Shown here: one piece after another, positions 15,806-22,913 of the stretch
Numbering within the stretch: position 1 is the first letter of the stretch
Layout of the letters: each line of letters opens with the position of its first letter
Assembly: GCA_023406915.1 (NCBI GenBank)
Contig: JAEXTR010000080.1
Location: 1 to 24,215, forward strand
Length of the DNA: 24,215 bases
Reading direction: 5' to 3'
Source: Bacteroidota bacterium
GTDB lineage: Bacteria; Bacteroidota; Ignavibacteria; Ignavibacteriales; Ignavibacteriaceae
Made by a program: the position numbers and the translations under genes
Notes under the pieces: model-generated
Database searches by the model: none
What the model was told of the DNA's origin: nothing
Seen by the model: the letters and a program-made list of their open reading frames with translations, nothing else

Positions 15806-17202
15806 TCCTCGTCCTTTCTTTTTGTATGCAACTGAGTTTCCACCTGAATCGCAATACGGTAAGCATTTCGTACACAGTCACCCAGAGTGATTCCGTTCCG
15901 GTAATTTCCCGTAAAATGGATACCCGGGTTCTCCTTTTCTGCTGAATCCAGTTTGGATTCTATCAGGTGGTGGCGCGTGCTGTACTGGGGGATAGCCTTA
16001 TTCCAATACTTATACTGACTTCCGTGCAGGAGCGGTCTGATGCCGGTTACATCAAAAAACTCTTTGGCTATTTTTTGTACGATTGATTCTCTTTCCAGTT
16101 CAAATAATTCCGGATTACGGGTGCCTCCGGCGTGAAGCGTGATACAATGTGTTTCGGGTGCTTCATAGTGGTCAAATATCCGGGAGAGGAACACAGCGTT
16201 CAGCAGCTCTCTGCTCTCTGAAGATGGCAGCAGAATCCCATAGCCGGCATAAGCGGGGAAGCTGAGATCGCTTTTTTTAATCAGCAGGTTTGCAGTAAAT
16301 AGCGGAGCATAGGGTATATCCTGAAGTGCTGTAAGTACGGAGTCACCGAAGGCTGTAAATACCTTGGCTGCTGCGTAAGCGGGGATTGCTGACACCACTG
16401 CCGCACAATCGAGAGACTTCATTCTGCCGGCATTTGAAAAGGTAACACGGTATCCGGTTTCATTTTTTTCAACACTAATTACATCACACAGGGTATGTAC
16501 TTTTGATCCGAGGGCTGTGTGAAGTGCTTTCGGCAGTGTAGCCATACCGTTTGCAAAGGTAAACAGCTTTCCCGAGATGGTTTCTCCATTCTTCACCTCT
16601 TTCCTTTGCTTCAGCCACTTCACTGTACCCGGTACAATACCCCCGTGCTGCTGTTCCAGTTCAAACAGCTTTGGGAATGCTGAGCGAATGCTGAGCTTTT
16701 CAGGTTCACCGGCGTAGGTTTCGGCTACGAGGGGATTGATGATATACTTCAGCACTTCGGGTCCCATCCGGCGTTCGGCAAAAGCTGCCACAGACTCTGT
16801 ATATCCGTCCTTTGTTTTTGAGGCAAACCGCTCATTCAGAAGTTTTAACTTGCCCCGCATGGTCAGCAGGTCACTTTTAAAAAACTCATGAAGTGAGAGG
16901 GGGATGGGATGGAGGGCGTTATCTTTTAGAATATACTTTACATCGCCGCAAGTATTGGCGTAGGTGATTTCTTCCTGTAAGCCAAGCTCACCAAGCAGCC
17001 GGATCAGTTCAGCGGTGTTTTCGAGCCCCATTTGAAGGCCCCGCTCAACAATAACTCCGTTGATATCTTCTGTTTCTATCATCCCACCGGGGACTTCGTT
17101 CTTTTCGAGAACCGCAACCTCAAATCCTTTTCGGCTGAGGTCGTAGGCAACGGTCAGACCTGTGATGCCGCCGCCAAGCACTGCAACAGTGTTGTGTGTC
17201 AT
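15802..17202 (-). CDS. hemG: Protoporphyrinogen oxidase (FAD-dependent)
   Basis: An oxygen-dependent-type FAD enzyme that oxidises protoporphyrinogen IX (or coproporphyrinogen III) in haem synthesis. It has 466 residues. The Rossmann FAD motif GGGITG (about 10-15) is followed by EKNEVPGGMIET. The PPOX-typical NPLVAETYAGEPEKLSIRSAF block lies at about 155-175. The C-terminal FAD contact is FTGNYRNGITLGDCVRNAY. The family is also called HemY/CgoX; the sequence alone does not say whether the protoporphyrin or coproporphyrin branch is used. It overlaps glgA by 4 bases as the upstream gene of a two-gene unit. No haem gene is adjacent. Confidence 0.92.
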   Translation of the reverse strand: MTHNTVAVLGGGITGLTVAYDLSRKGFEVAVLEKNEVPGGMIETEDINGVIVERGLQMGLENTAELIRLLGELGLQEEITYANTCGDVKYILKDNALHPIPLSLHEFFKSDLLTMRGKLKLLNERFASKTKDGYTESVAAFAERRMGPEVLKYIINPLVAETYAGEPEKLSIRSAFPKLFELEQQHGGIVPGTVKWLKQRKEVKNGETISGKLFTFANGMATLPKALHTALGSKVHTLCDVISVEKNETGYRVTFSNAGRMKSLDCAAVVSAIPAYAAAKVFTAFGDSVLTALQDIPYAPLFTANLLIKKSDLSFPAYAGYGILLPSSESRELLNAVFLSRIFDHYEAPETHCITLHAGGTRNPELFELERESIVQKIAKEFFDVTGIRPLLHGSQYKYWNKAIPQYSTRHHLIESKLDSAEKENPGIHFTGNYRNGITLGDCVRNAYRIAIQVETQLHTKRKDEE

Positions 17203-17275
17203 AAATGAATGTGTATATCCGGAAATATGAAAAACTTGTATTCCAAAGGTAGTAAAAAATGGGGTAGTATGAGGG

Positions 17276-17306
17276 GTGCGCCGCAGGGGTTTTTACAGCG
17301 GCGCAC
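17276..17306 (-). terminator. Strong hairpin downstream of the pirin gene, possible terminator
   Basis: A perfect 9-bp GC-rich inverted repeat, GTGCGCCGC (17276-17284) and GCGGCGCAC (17298-17306), with a 13-base loop. It starts 17 bases after the pirin stop and precedes hemG. On the minus strand no U-run follows the stem directly (the nearest T-run is about 15 bases on), so it may be an atypical terminator or a 3'-end-stabilising hairpin that separates pirin from hemG expression. Confidence 0.45.
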
Positions 17307-17322
17307 AGAATTCAATGCGTTA

Positions 17323-18030
17323 TCAGAGTGATACATCAAACAGGAGCAATACGGCATCCTGTTCTGCGGTGACCGTAGTGTCCTCGTCTTCTTCAATCAG
17401 GCAGGCATCACCACTTTTAGCAAGAACACCGTTGAGGTTTATACTGCCGCTTATAACATGAAGATACTTTCCCCTTCCCTGTATGTTCACGATGGGGAGG
17501 GATTTCCCGGCGTCAAGGTGTGTCGTCAGCAGCGCTGCATCCTGATGCATGGTGATTACGCCATCCTGCGGACGGGTTATGCTATCAGCTGCCGTAAACC
17601 AACGGTTTTTCATTAACTCAGGATCGGGTGCTGTCTGCTCATAGTATGGCTGGATGTTTGCTTTGTCCGGAACAATCCAAATCTGCATCAGGTGCACCGG
17701 GTTCTCATTTGACGGGTTAAACTCAGAATGTCTGATACCGCTGCCGGCAGACATTTTTTGAAATTCACCGGGACGGATCACTTCATGGTTTCCCATCGTA
17801 TCTTTGTGTTCCAGTTCACCACTAAGGATCAGGGTGATTATCTCCATATTGTTGTGCGGGTGGAACGGAAAGCCGCCACCGGGGGCAACTATATCCTCAT
17901 TGATGACGCGTAACGGACCAAAACGGATATTTGAAGGATCGTAATATTCACCGAAGGAGAAACTGTGCCAGCTTTTCAGCCAGTCTATATCAGTTGTTCC
18001 CCGGGATGATGATGGTTTTAGGGTAATCAT
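17323..18030 (-). CDS. Pirin-family bicupin protein (YhhW-like)
   Basis: A 235-residue pirin-family cupin. The cupin metal ligands are in place: FHPHNNMEI gives His57 and His59, and IRHSE gives His101 and Glu103, the same spacing as Escherichia coli YhhW, a quercetin 2,3-dioxygenase in vitro. The N-terminus (DIDWLKSWHSFSFGEYYDPS) is typical. The start chosen is the ATG at 18030 (MITLKPSSS). An upstream in-frame ATG at 18090 would add 20 residues unlike the family (MNIWGLIF...) and was rejected. The physiological role of bacterial pirins is poorly defined. It is divergent from pepT across a 200-base intergenic region. Confidence 0.93.
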   Translation of the reverse strand: MITLKPSSSRGTTDIDWLKSWHSFSFGEYYDPSNIRFGPLRVINEDIVAPGGGFPFHPHNNMEIITLILSGELEHKDTMGNHEVIRPGEFQKMSAGSGIRHSEFNPSNENPVHLMQIWIVPDKANIQPYYEQTAPDPELMKNRWFTAADSITRPQDGVITMHQDAALLTTHLDAGKSLPIVNIQGRGKYLHVISGSINLNGVLAKSGDACLIEEDEDTTVTAEQDAVLLLFDVSL

Positions 18031-18150
18031 AACGTTGTTTTCTTTCTTTTTCTTTATAGAGTAAACAAAAATCAACCCCCAAATGTTCAATCAGGCAGTT
18101 TTGTCTCATTCCCCCTAATTGCGGAAAAAGAAGCTCCTTTTATGCGAATA

Positions 18151-18183
18151 TTGGGGAGTGGTTCGTTTTTTTTGATATTTTTC
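18151..18183 (+). promoter_or_regulatory. Weak candidate promoter for pepT unit
   Basis: TTG (18151-18153), 22 bases, then TATTTTTC (18176-18183), seven of eight positions of TAnnTTTG. It would give a leader of about 40 bases ending in AAGAGG before the pepT ATG. The spacing is at the long end of the accepted range. No clear element for the divergent pirin gene was found in the 18031-18231 gap. Confidence 0.28.
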
Positions 18184-18231
18184 AGTATGAAAACCGTTTA
18201 ATTATGCAATTCAATAAACCAAGAGGTTGCT

Positions 18232-19485
18232 ATGTTTGATCCTGATTATAAGTACACCTGTGTAGAGCGCTTTTTGCGTTACGTGAAGTATGATACGCAG
18301 TCAGACGAAAATTCCACCACTTTCCCCAGCTCAGAAAAACAGAAAATCCTGCTTGCCGATCTGGCAAAGGAGCTTCGGGAGATGGGGTTGGCTGATGCAG
18401 CAATGGATGAATATGGTTATGTAATGGCAACCCTGCCCGCCAATACTAACAAAAATGTTCCCACTATTGGATTTATCGCACACGCAGACACCTCCCCTGC
18501 TGTCAGTGGTGAAAATGTTAACCCCATGATTCATAAGAATTATCAGGGTGGTGACATCGTCCTTCCTAATGATGATCAGGTAATCCGTGCTGAAGATAAT
18601 CCGGATCTGAGCGGAATGATTGGTTTTGATATTATTACATCAGACGGAAGCACGCTACTGGGTGCTGATAACAAGGCAGGTGTAGCAGAAATTATGGACG
18701 CTGTGCAATATCTGATTCAGCATCCTGAAATCAAGCATGGGGATATCAAAATCTGCTTTACCCCCGATGAAGAGGTTGGGCGCGGAACAGAGAAGTTTGA
18801 TGTGAAGAAGTTCGGCGCAGCCTTTGCCTACACCGTTGATGGTCAGACCCGAGGCGAAATCGAAATTGAATCATTCAGCGCTGATGCAATCTTCTTCAAG
18901 TTCCAGGGAAAGAATATTCATCCAGGGTATGCGAAGAATAAAATGGTTAACTCCCTGAAAGTTGCAGCACGTTTTATTGAAAAACTGCCAAAGAATGGCC
19001 TTTCACCTGAAACAACGGAAGACAGGGAAGGATATGTACACCCGTTCTCAGTTACCGGCAGCGAAGAAGAAACCACTGTGAAAATGATTGTCCGTGATTT
19101 CGAAACAGAAAAACTGAAAGTTTATGAAGAGCAGTTGATCAGGTTGATGAATGAAGCCGTTGAGGAGTTTCCTGGTGCGAAGGGTACCTATCAGATTATT
19201 GAGCAGTACCGGAATATGCGGTATGTGCTGGATAAGCACCCTGAGGTAAGGGATAATGCAATCGAGGCATATAACCGTATGGGTATCAAGCCGATTATGC
19301 ACCCCATTCGTGGTGGTACCGATGGTTCCCGCCTGTCTTATATGGGGCTCCCCACACCCAACATCTTTGCCGGTGAGCACAGCTTCCACTCAAAGACCGA
19401 ATGGGTTGCCATACAGGATATGCATGTTGCAGTGCAGTTGATCGTGACAATCGCACAGGTCTGGGAAGAAAAAGCCAGTGTTTGA
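18232..19485 (+). CDS. pepT: Peptidase T (tripeptidase)
   Basis: A cytoplasmic dizinc aminopeptidase of family M20 that removes N-terminal residues from tripeptides. It has 417 residues, the normal length. Metal and catalytic residues can be placed: HADTSP (His84, Asp86), GADNKAG (Asp146), TPDEEVG (Glu180-Glu181) and the C-terminal AGEHSFHSKTEW with the last zinc His. IRGGTDGSRLS is the typical PepT substrate motif. An AGG ribosome-binding site precedes the ATG. The stop overlaps the DUF2721 gene start by 8 bases, so three genes (pepT, DUF2721, aat) form one tightly coupled unit. Confidence 0.97.
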   Translation: MFDPDYKYTCVERFLRYVKYDTQSDENSTTFPSSEKQKILLADLAKELREMGLADAAMDEYGYVMATLPANTNKNVPTIGFIAHADTSPAVSGENVNPMIHKNYQGGDIVLPNDDQVIRAEDNPDLSGMIGFDIITSDGSTLLGADNKAGVAEIMDAVQYLIQHPEIKHGDIKICFTPDEEVGRGTEKFDVKKFGAAFAYTVDGQTRGEIEIESFSADAIFFKFQGKNIHPGYAKNKMVNSLKVAARFIEKLPKNGLSPETTEDREGYVHPFSVTGSEEETTVKMIVRDFETEKLKVYEEQLIRLMNEAVEEFPGAKGTYQIIEQYRNMRYVLDKHPEVRDNAIEAYNRMGIKPIMHPIRGGTDGSRLSYMGLPTPNIFAGEHSFHSKTEWVAIQDMHVAVQLIVTIAQVWEEKASV

Positions 19486-19966
19486 TTTTCCGATTGGCTT
19501 TTCAGTTGTTGAACTAATTCAGGCAATGCTCGCACCCGGGATTATGATTTCCGCGTGCGGTCTCCTCCTGTTAGGTATGAATAATAAATACTCCCTTGTT
19601 GTGGGAAGAATCCGCCTGTTGAATGAGGAAAAACGCCGTTTTTTCAAACAGGTTTCAGAAAGAGAACTTGCATTTGAAGAGGAGGTGAGGCTGAAAAGTA
19701 TTGCCACACAGCTTCAGGAGCTCTACCTGCGCGTAAAGCTTGTTCGCAATGCAGTGTTATGTTATTCCTCCGCGGTGGGAGTGTTTGTTCTGACGTCGAT
19801 TATTATCGGTGTCTCTGCCTTTGTCCAGTCAACCCCGGTGCTTATTGCCGGGTTTTCAGCCTTTTGTGTGGGAATGGTGCTTGTTCTGGCAGGCGTTGTT
19901 TTCGCGGCTAAAGAAGTCATCAAAGGGTATCAGATAGTAGGATTCGAAATAAAGGCAGATGAGTAG
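19478..19966 (+). CDS. DUF2721 family membrane protein
   Basis: A 162-residue integral membrane protein of the DUF2721 family, function unknown. The family signature is APGIMISACGLLLLGMNNKY followed by VVGRIRLLNEEKR. Three transmembrane segments are predicted: about residues 11-33, 91-115 and 119-143. A charged, probably coiled-coil segment (36-88) lies between the first and second. The start is a GTG that overlaps the pepT stop by 8 bases, and its own stop overlaps aat by 8 bases, so translation is probably reinitiated along the unit. Confidence 0.85.
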   Translation: MFDFPIGFSVVELIQAMLAPGIMISACGLLLLGMNNKYSLVVGRIRLLNEEKRRFFKQVSERELAFEEEVRLKSIATQLQELYLRVKLVRNAVLCYSSAVGVFVLTSIIIGVSAFVQSTPVLIAGFSAFCVGMVLVLAGVVFAAKEVIKGYQIVGFEIKADE

Positions 19967-20564
19967 AAACAGAATCGATCAGACTGATCATTTTCTGAAG
20001 CCTGATAATATGATTAAGCTCTACAGTATGGGCGCGTTCCCTATGGCGCGCCCAGAAGAGCCCGACATTGTTGAATGGTTCCTGCCCGATGACCGCACTA
20101 TAATACCAATCTACCGGTTTAACTATCCCCGCTCTCTCAGAAAATTCATGGAAACCTGTGACTTTGAAATCCGTTACGATGAGGATTTTGAAGGGGTGGT
20201 GCAAGGGTGTGCAGATAGAGAGACTACCTGGATTTCACCCAAGCTGATTGATGCGTACAGGCGTATTCTGAAGCTGGGATATGTACATACCGTTGAGGTG
20301 TACCAAAAGAACATTCTGGTGGGTGGGTTGTATGGCATCTCTTACCGCGGTGCCTTTTTTGGCGAATCAATGTTCTCCCGTGTGCCGCAGGCATCGAAAG
20401 TGGCTCTGGTGACCCTCATTCACCACCTTGCAGAAAAAGGGTTTCTGCTGCTTGATGTACAGCTGATGACCGAGCATCTCAGGATGTTCGGTGCTGTGGA
20501 AATCAGTTCAGAAGAATATAACAGCCTGTTGAAACAATCCGCTCTGATTGACCCTCAATTTTGA
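19959..20564 (+). CDS. aat: Leucyl/phenylalanyl-tRNA-protein transferase
   Basis: Transfers Leu or Phe from aminoacyl-tRNA to the N-terminal Arg or Lys of proteins, marking them for ClpSA degradation in the N-end-rule pathway. It has 201 residues, slightly shorter than the usual 220-240. Family features are LYSMGAFPMARP near the start, EWFLPDDRTIIP, TWISPKLIDAYRRI, the active-site block GGLYGISYRGAFFGESMFSR, ASKVALVTLIHHL and LLDVQLMTEHLRMFGA. The ATG lies in the DUF2721 stop region (8-base overlap). ClpS and ClpA are not in the window. Confidence 0.96.
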   Translation: MSRNRIDQTDHFLKPDNMIKLYSMGAFPMARPEEPDIVEWFLPDDRTIIPIYRFNYPRSLRKFMETCDFEIRYDEDFEGVVQGCADRETTWISPKLIDAYRRILKLGYVHTVEVYQKNILVGGLYGISYRGAFFGESMFSRVPQASKVALVTLIHHLAEKGFLLLDVQLMTEHLRMFGAVEISSEEYNSLLKQSALIDPQF

Positions 20565-20568
20565 TCAT

Positions 20569-20591
20569 CGTCAGACGGCTTTGCCGTGACG
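20569..20591. terminator. Short hairpin at the aat/Trm112 convergent end
   Basis: CGTC and ACGGC pair with GCCGT and GACG around a TTT loop, with a 2-base bulge (AG). It begins 4 bases after the aat stop and overlaps the end of the convergent Trm112-like gene. It lacks a T-run on both strands, so a role in termination is only a possibility. Confidence 0.28.
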
Positions 20592-20783
20592 CTCCATAAT
20601 TTCTTTCCATGTTTCCGGTTCAAGCACTTCAGATTCCTCGATCAGCATAATTGGGATATCCTTTTCGATTCGGTATCTTCTTCTGCTGTTTGCATCTTTG
20701 GAAACAAGTGTTTCACCATCCAGTACCAGTTCCGCCTTTGTTTCTGGGCAGCAGAGTATTTCTAAAAGCTCTTTTGAGACCAT
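20571..20783 (-). CDS. Trm112 family (UPF0434/YcaR-like) small protein
   Basis: A 70-residue member of the Trm112/UPF0434 family. The start MVSKELLEILCCPETKAEL and the ending YRIEKDIPIMLIEESEVL match the family pattern (cysteine-proline near the N-terminus, IP-x-ML later). The zinc-knuckle cysteine pairs of eukaryotic and some bacterial relatives are absent apart from CCP, as in E. coli YcaR. The function of bacterial forms is not established; a methyltransferase-partner role is known for Trm112 in eukaryotes and archaea. The ATG at 20783 is favoured by a GGAAA sequence 3 bases upstream and by family length over a start at 20825. It converges with aat. Confidence 0.82.
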   Translation of the reverse strand: MVSKELLEILCCPETKAELVLDGETLVSKDANSRRRYRIEKDIPIMLIEESEVLEPETWKEIMERHGKAV

Positions 20784-20814
20784 GTTTTCCGTTATTTCCT
20801 TCTGTTTTAGTACC

Positions 20815-20846
20815 CAAATTAACACCTTTGTCTGCTATTAAACAAA
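20815..20846 (-). promoter_or_regulatory. Candidate Bacteroidota-type promoter for the Trm112 gene
   Basis: On the minus strand TTTG (20846-20843), 20 bases, then TTAATTTG (20822-20815), seven of eight positions of TAnnTTTG. It would give a leader of about 25 bases to the ATG at 20783. A plus-strand CACCTTTG in the same interval might serve the divergent lipoprotein but has no -33 partner. Confidence 0.35.
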
Positions 20847-20901
20847 TCCCTTTTTGATTCCGATAATGAAAGTAATGAGAGAATTATTTGTAAGAAGTAA
20901 T

Positions 20902-21780
20902 ATGCAACCGAAACAACTTAGCCGTAGAGTCATTCTTCTTCTGGCAGCCCTACTTCTGTTTACTATCACGGGCTGTAAGAGTGAAGAGAGTAACCCGATT
21001 GTCGCACCCACATCGAATCTTGGACAGATTGAAGGGTATGTGAAACTTGCCAGCACCGGAAAGGGTGTGGCGCTAGTAAATATCACTACCAAAAACTCCA
21101 CACACTCCGTCAATACTGACAGTGTAGGTTTTTACAGGCTACCCAATGTTCGTCCCGGTAACTATACACTCACGGCAGTGAAAGCGGGCTACGACTCGGC
21201 AGTGGTTCAGGTTTCAGTGGATTCCGGCAAAACAACGAAGGCTGACTTTATTGTCTATACTACACAGCGTCCCGGTGGCATCACCGGACGGGTTATCGAT
21301 CAATCCAGTGGAGTTGGACTCGATGGTGTGAAAATAGAAACATCCCCCTTTATGGGGTTAATTAACACTGATGTGAACGGATACTACTCTATTACTAACA
21401 TGCCGGTCGGCTCCTATAATGTTACTGCGTTTAAGTATGACTTTGTTACAAAAACATACAAAGTTACTGTATTTGAAGACAGTATCCGTGTTGTTGACTT
21501 TTCCCTTGAACCCTTGTATGGTATTATTGAGGGGAAAGTGCTTTCTGATGACTCGCTCAGTATTCCTATCTCGGGTGCGAATATCACCACAAACCCTGCT
21601 ACCAACTCCATTACTACCGGCGCAGACGGAACATATCGCATTGTAAATGTGCCTAAGCTTGCAGCAGGAGCAAAATACACCGTAAAAGCAGTGCGCCAGG
21701 GATATACCGATGCAACAGTTAGTGTTGACCTTATCCCGGGTAAGACGACCATAGCAGATATTCTGATGAAACGAAAGTAG
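20902..21780 (+). CDS. Lipoprotein with three carboxypeptidase-regulatory-like domains
   Basis: A 292-residue exported lipoprotein. From the ATG at 20902 the signal peptide is MQPKQLSRRVILLLAALLLF with lipobox ITGC. Longer ORF starts (20854, 20866) would add 16 or 12 residues before a normal signal and were not chosen. The mature part is three repeats of an Ig-like, transthyretin-type fold (CarboxypepD_reg/PEGA-like), each beginning G-x-I-x-G-x-V and each with a ...G-x-Y-x-I/L-x-N-V/M-P/R... turn: roughly residues 43-120, 125-205 and 208-292. Such domains are carbohydrate- or protein-interacting modules. No enzyme domain is visible, so the role is unknown; surface or periplasmic binding is likely. 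Confidence 0.85.
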   Translation: MQPKQLSRRVILLLAALLLFTITGCKSEESNPIVAPTSNLGQIEGYVKLASTGKGVALVNITTKNSTHSVNTDSVGFYRLPNVRPGNYTLTAVKAGYDSAVVQVSVDSGKTTKADFIVYTTQRPGGITGRVIDQSSGVGLDGVKIETSPFMGLINTDVNGYYSITNMPVGSYNVTAFKYDFVTKTYKVTVFEDSIRVVDFSLEPLYGIIEGKVLSDDSLSIPISGANITTNPATNSITTGADGTYRIVNVPKLAAGAKYTVKAVRQGYTDATVSVDLIPGKTTIADILMKRK

Positions 21781-21913
21781 TTTTATCCCTTTGGGTGACA
21801 GTCTTTACCATTTATCACGATAATCTGCCACTCATTGAGAATACAGAAGAACGACACAACTATTTTCCGGCAAGTCAGGTCATAAGGTTATTCACAAACA
21901 AAAGGATACCCTT

Positions 21914-22843
21914 ATGAATTCATCGATACTCACCAAGATTGCAACTATTGTACTGACTGCTTTACTCAGTTTAACGGTGTACGGTTGCTCAACCACATCA
22001 GTTTCATGTAGTAAATCTGACGATACTAAGCTGATCCACGAAAAGACCTTCACAGCATCCCCTGGTGATCACATCTCCATTTCACCTGCCGGTGGCGACA
22101 TTAAAGTTACCTCCTGGGGAAAAAATGAAGTTGTTGTAAAAGTATATGGCAATGAACGCGCAACGGAATTGCTCACCTTCACTGCTGAGCAGTCCGGTTC
22201 AAAGATCACAGTAAAACTTGAACCCGGTAAAGGGAGTCACATGAACGGCGTACGGGTACGCTGTGAGGTAATGGTACCAGAAAAGTTTCAGGTTTCAGGT
22301 AACACCGCGGGTGGAGACATTTCTGTTGAACAGATTGAAGGCAGTATCAACCTGAACACAGCCGGCGGGGATATCCGCGTTGTGAAAATCAATGGTTCTG
22401 TTGAGGTGAATACTGCCGGTGGTGATATTTCCATCAGGCAGATGAAAGGTAATATCTCTGCGAACACTGCTGGCGGAGATGTAAAGGTCTCAGAAGCCGA
22501 AGGTGATGTAACTGTCAGCACTGCTGGTGGAGATGTGAAAATTGCCGGAAAGAATGGAAAGATTGAAGCCAATACCGCTGGTGGCGATATTGCAATTCAT
22601 TATGAAGGTGATAACAATGGTATCAGCGCCTCAACGATGGGTGGAGATATTGATGTTCGTGTGCCCTCCTCAATGAAGGCGGATGTCAAGTTGAATACGA
22701 TGTCCGGATCCCTTTCTGTTGATGTGCCTGGTTCAGTGGTACAATCTAAAGAGCGGAACCGTATCAGTGCACAGTTGAATGGTGGCGGCAGGGAAATCAG
22801 CTGCAATACGATGGCAGGTGATATCTCGGTAAAAACAAAATAA
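21914..22843 (+). CDS. DUF4097-type beta-repeat lipoprotein
   Basis: A 309-residue exported lipoprotein. The signal peptide (KIATIVLTALLSLTVYGC) ends in lipobox VYGC, and a second Cys-containing stretch follows. A non-repeated region (about 45-128) resembles the start of DUF4097/adhesin-type proteins (FTASPGDHISISPAGGDIKV). From residue 130 come tandem 18-residue repeats with the core N-T-A-G-G-D-I/V, expected to stack as a right-handed beta-helix. The C-terminal half has degenerate copies (TMGGDID, TMSGSLS, TMAGDIS). A good AAAGGA ribosome-binding site precedes the ATG. It is cell-surface or periplasmic in location; function is not known. The gene is followed by a strong bidirectional terminator. 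Confidence 0.88.
   Translation: MNSSILTKIATIVLTALLSLTVYGCSTTSVSCSKSDDTKLIHEKTFTASPGDHISISPAGGDIKVTSWGKNEVVVKVYGNERATELLTFTAEQSGSKITVKLEPGKGSHMNGVRVRCEVMVPEKFQVSGNTAGGDISVEQIEGSINLNTAGGDIRVVKINGSVEVNTAGGDISIRQMKGNISANTAGGDVKVSEAEGDVTVSTAGGDVKIAGKNGKIEANTAGGDIAIHYEGDNNGISASTMGGDIDVRVPSSMKADVKLNTMSGSLSVDVPGSVVQSKERNRISAQLNGGGREISCNTMAGDISVKTK
22301..22630 (+). repeat. Tandem 54-base coding repeats in the DUF4097 gene
   Basis: Five consecutive 54-base units (22301, 22355, 22409, 22463 and 22517) and a sixth of 60 bases (22571-22630), each beginning with a form of AACACTGCTGGTGGAGATAT. The translated core is (N/S)TAGGD followed by two strands and a short turn. The wobble positions and the last two thirds of the units differ, so the repeats are old or under strong codon drift rather than recently copied. 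Confidence 0.9.
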
Positions 22844-22862
22844 GTGTTGGAGCTAGAAAAAG

Positions 22863-22900
22863 AAAAGGCTGTCCGGTGTAAAACCGCACAGCCTTTTTTT
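22863..22900. terminator. Bidirectional intrinsic terminator
   Basis: A stem AAGGCTGT with ACAGCCTT, one C-C mismatch, then an inner CGGT/ACCG, closes a 5-base loop. On the plus strand a 7-T run follows (22894-22900). On the minus strand the stem is followed by TTTTCTTTTTC. It lies between the convergent DUF4097 and outer-membrane genes and serves both. Confidence 0.88.
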
Positions 22901-22913
22901 ATATGAGGGTAAA

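Noticed and set aside
20784..20825. Longer start for the Trm112-like gene
   Set aside because: It would add 14 residues not typical of the family. The ATG at 20783 has a GGAAA sequence just upstream.
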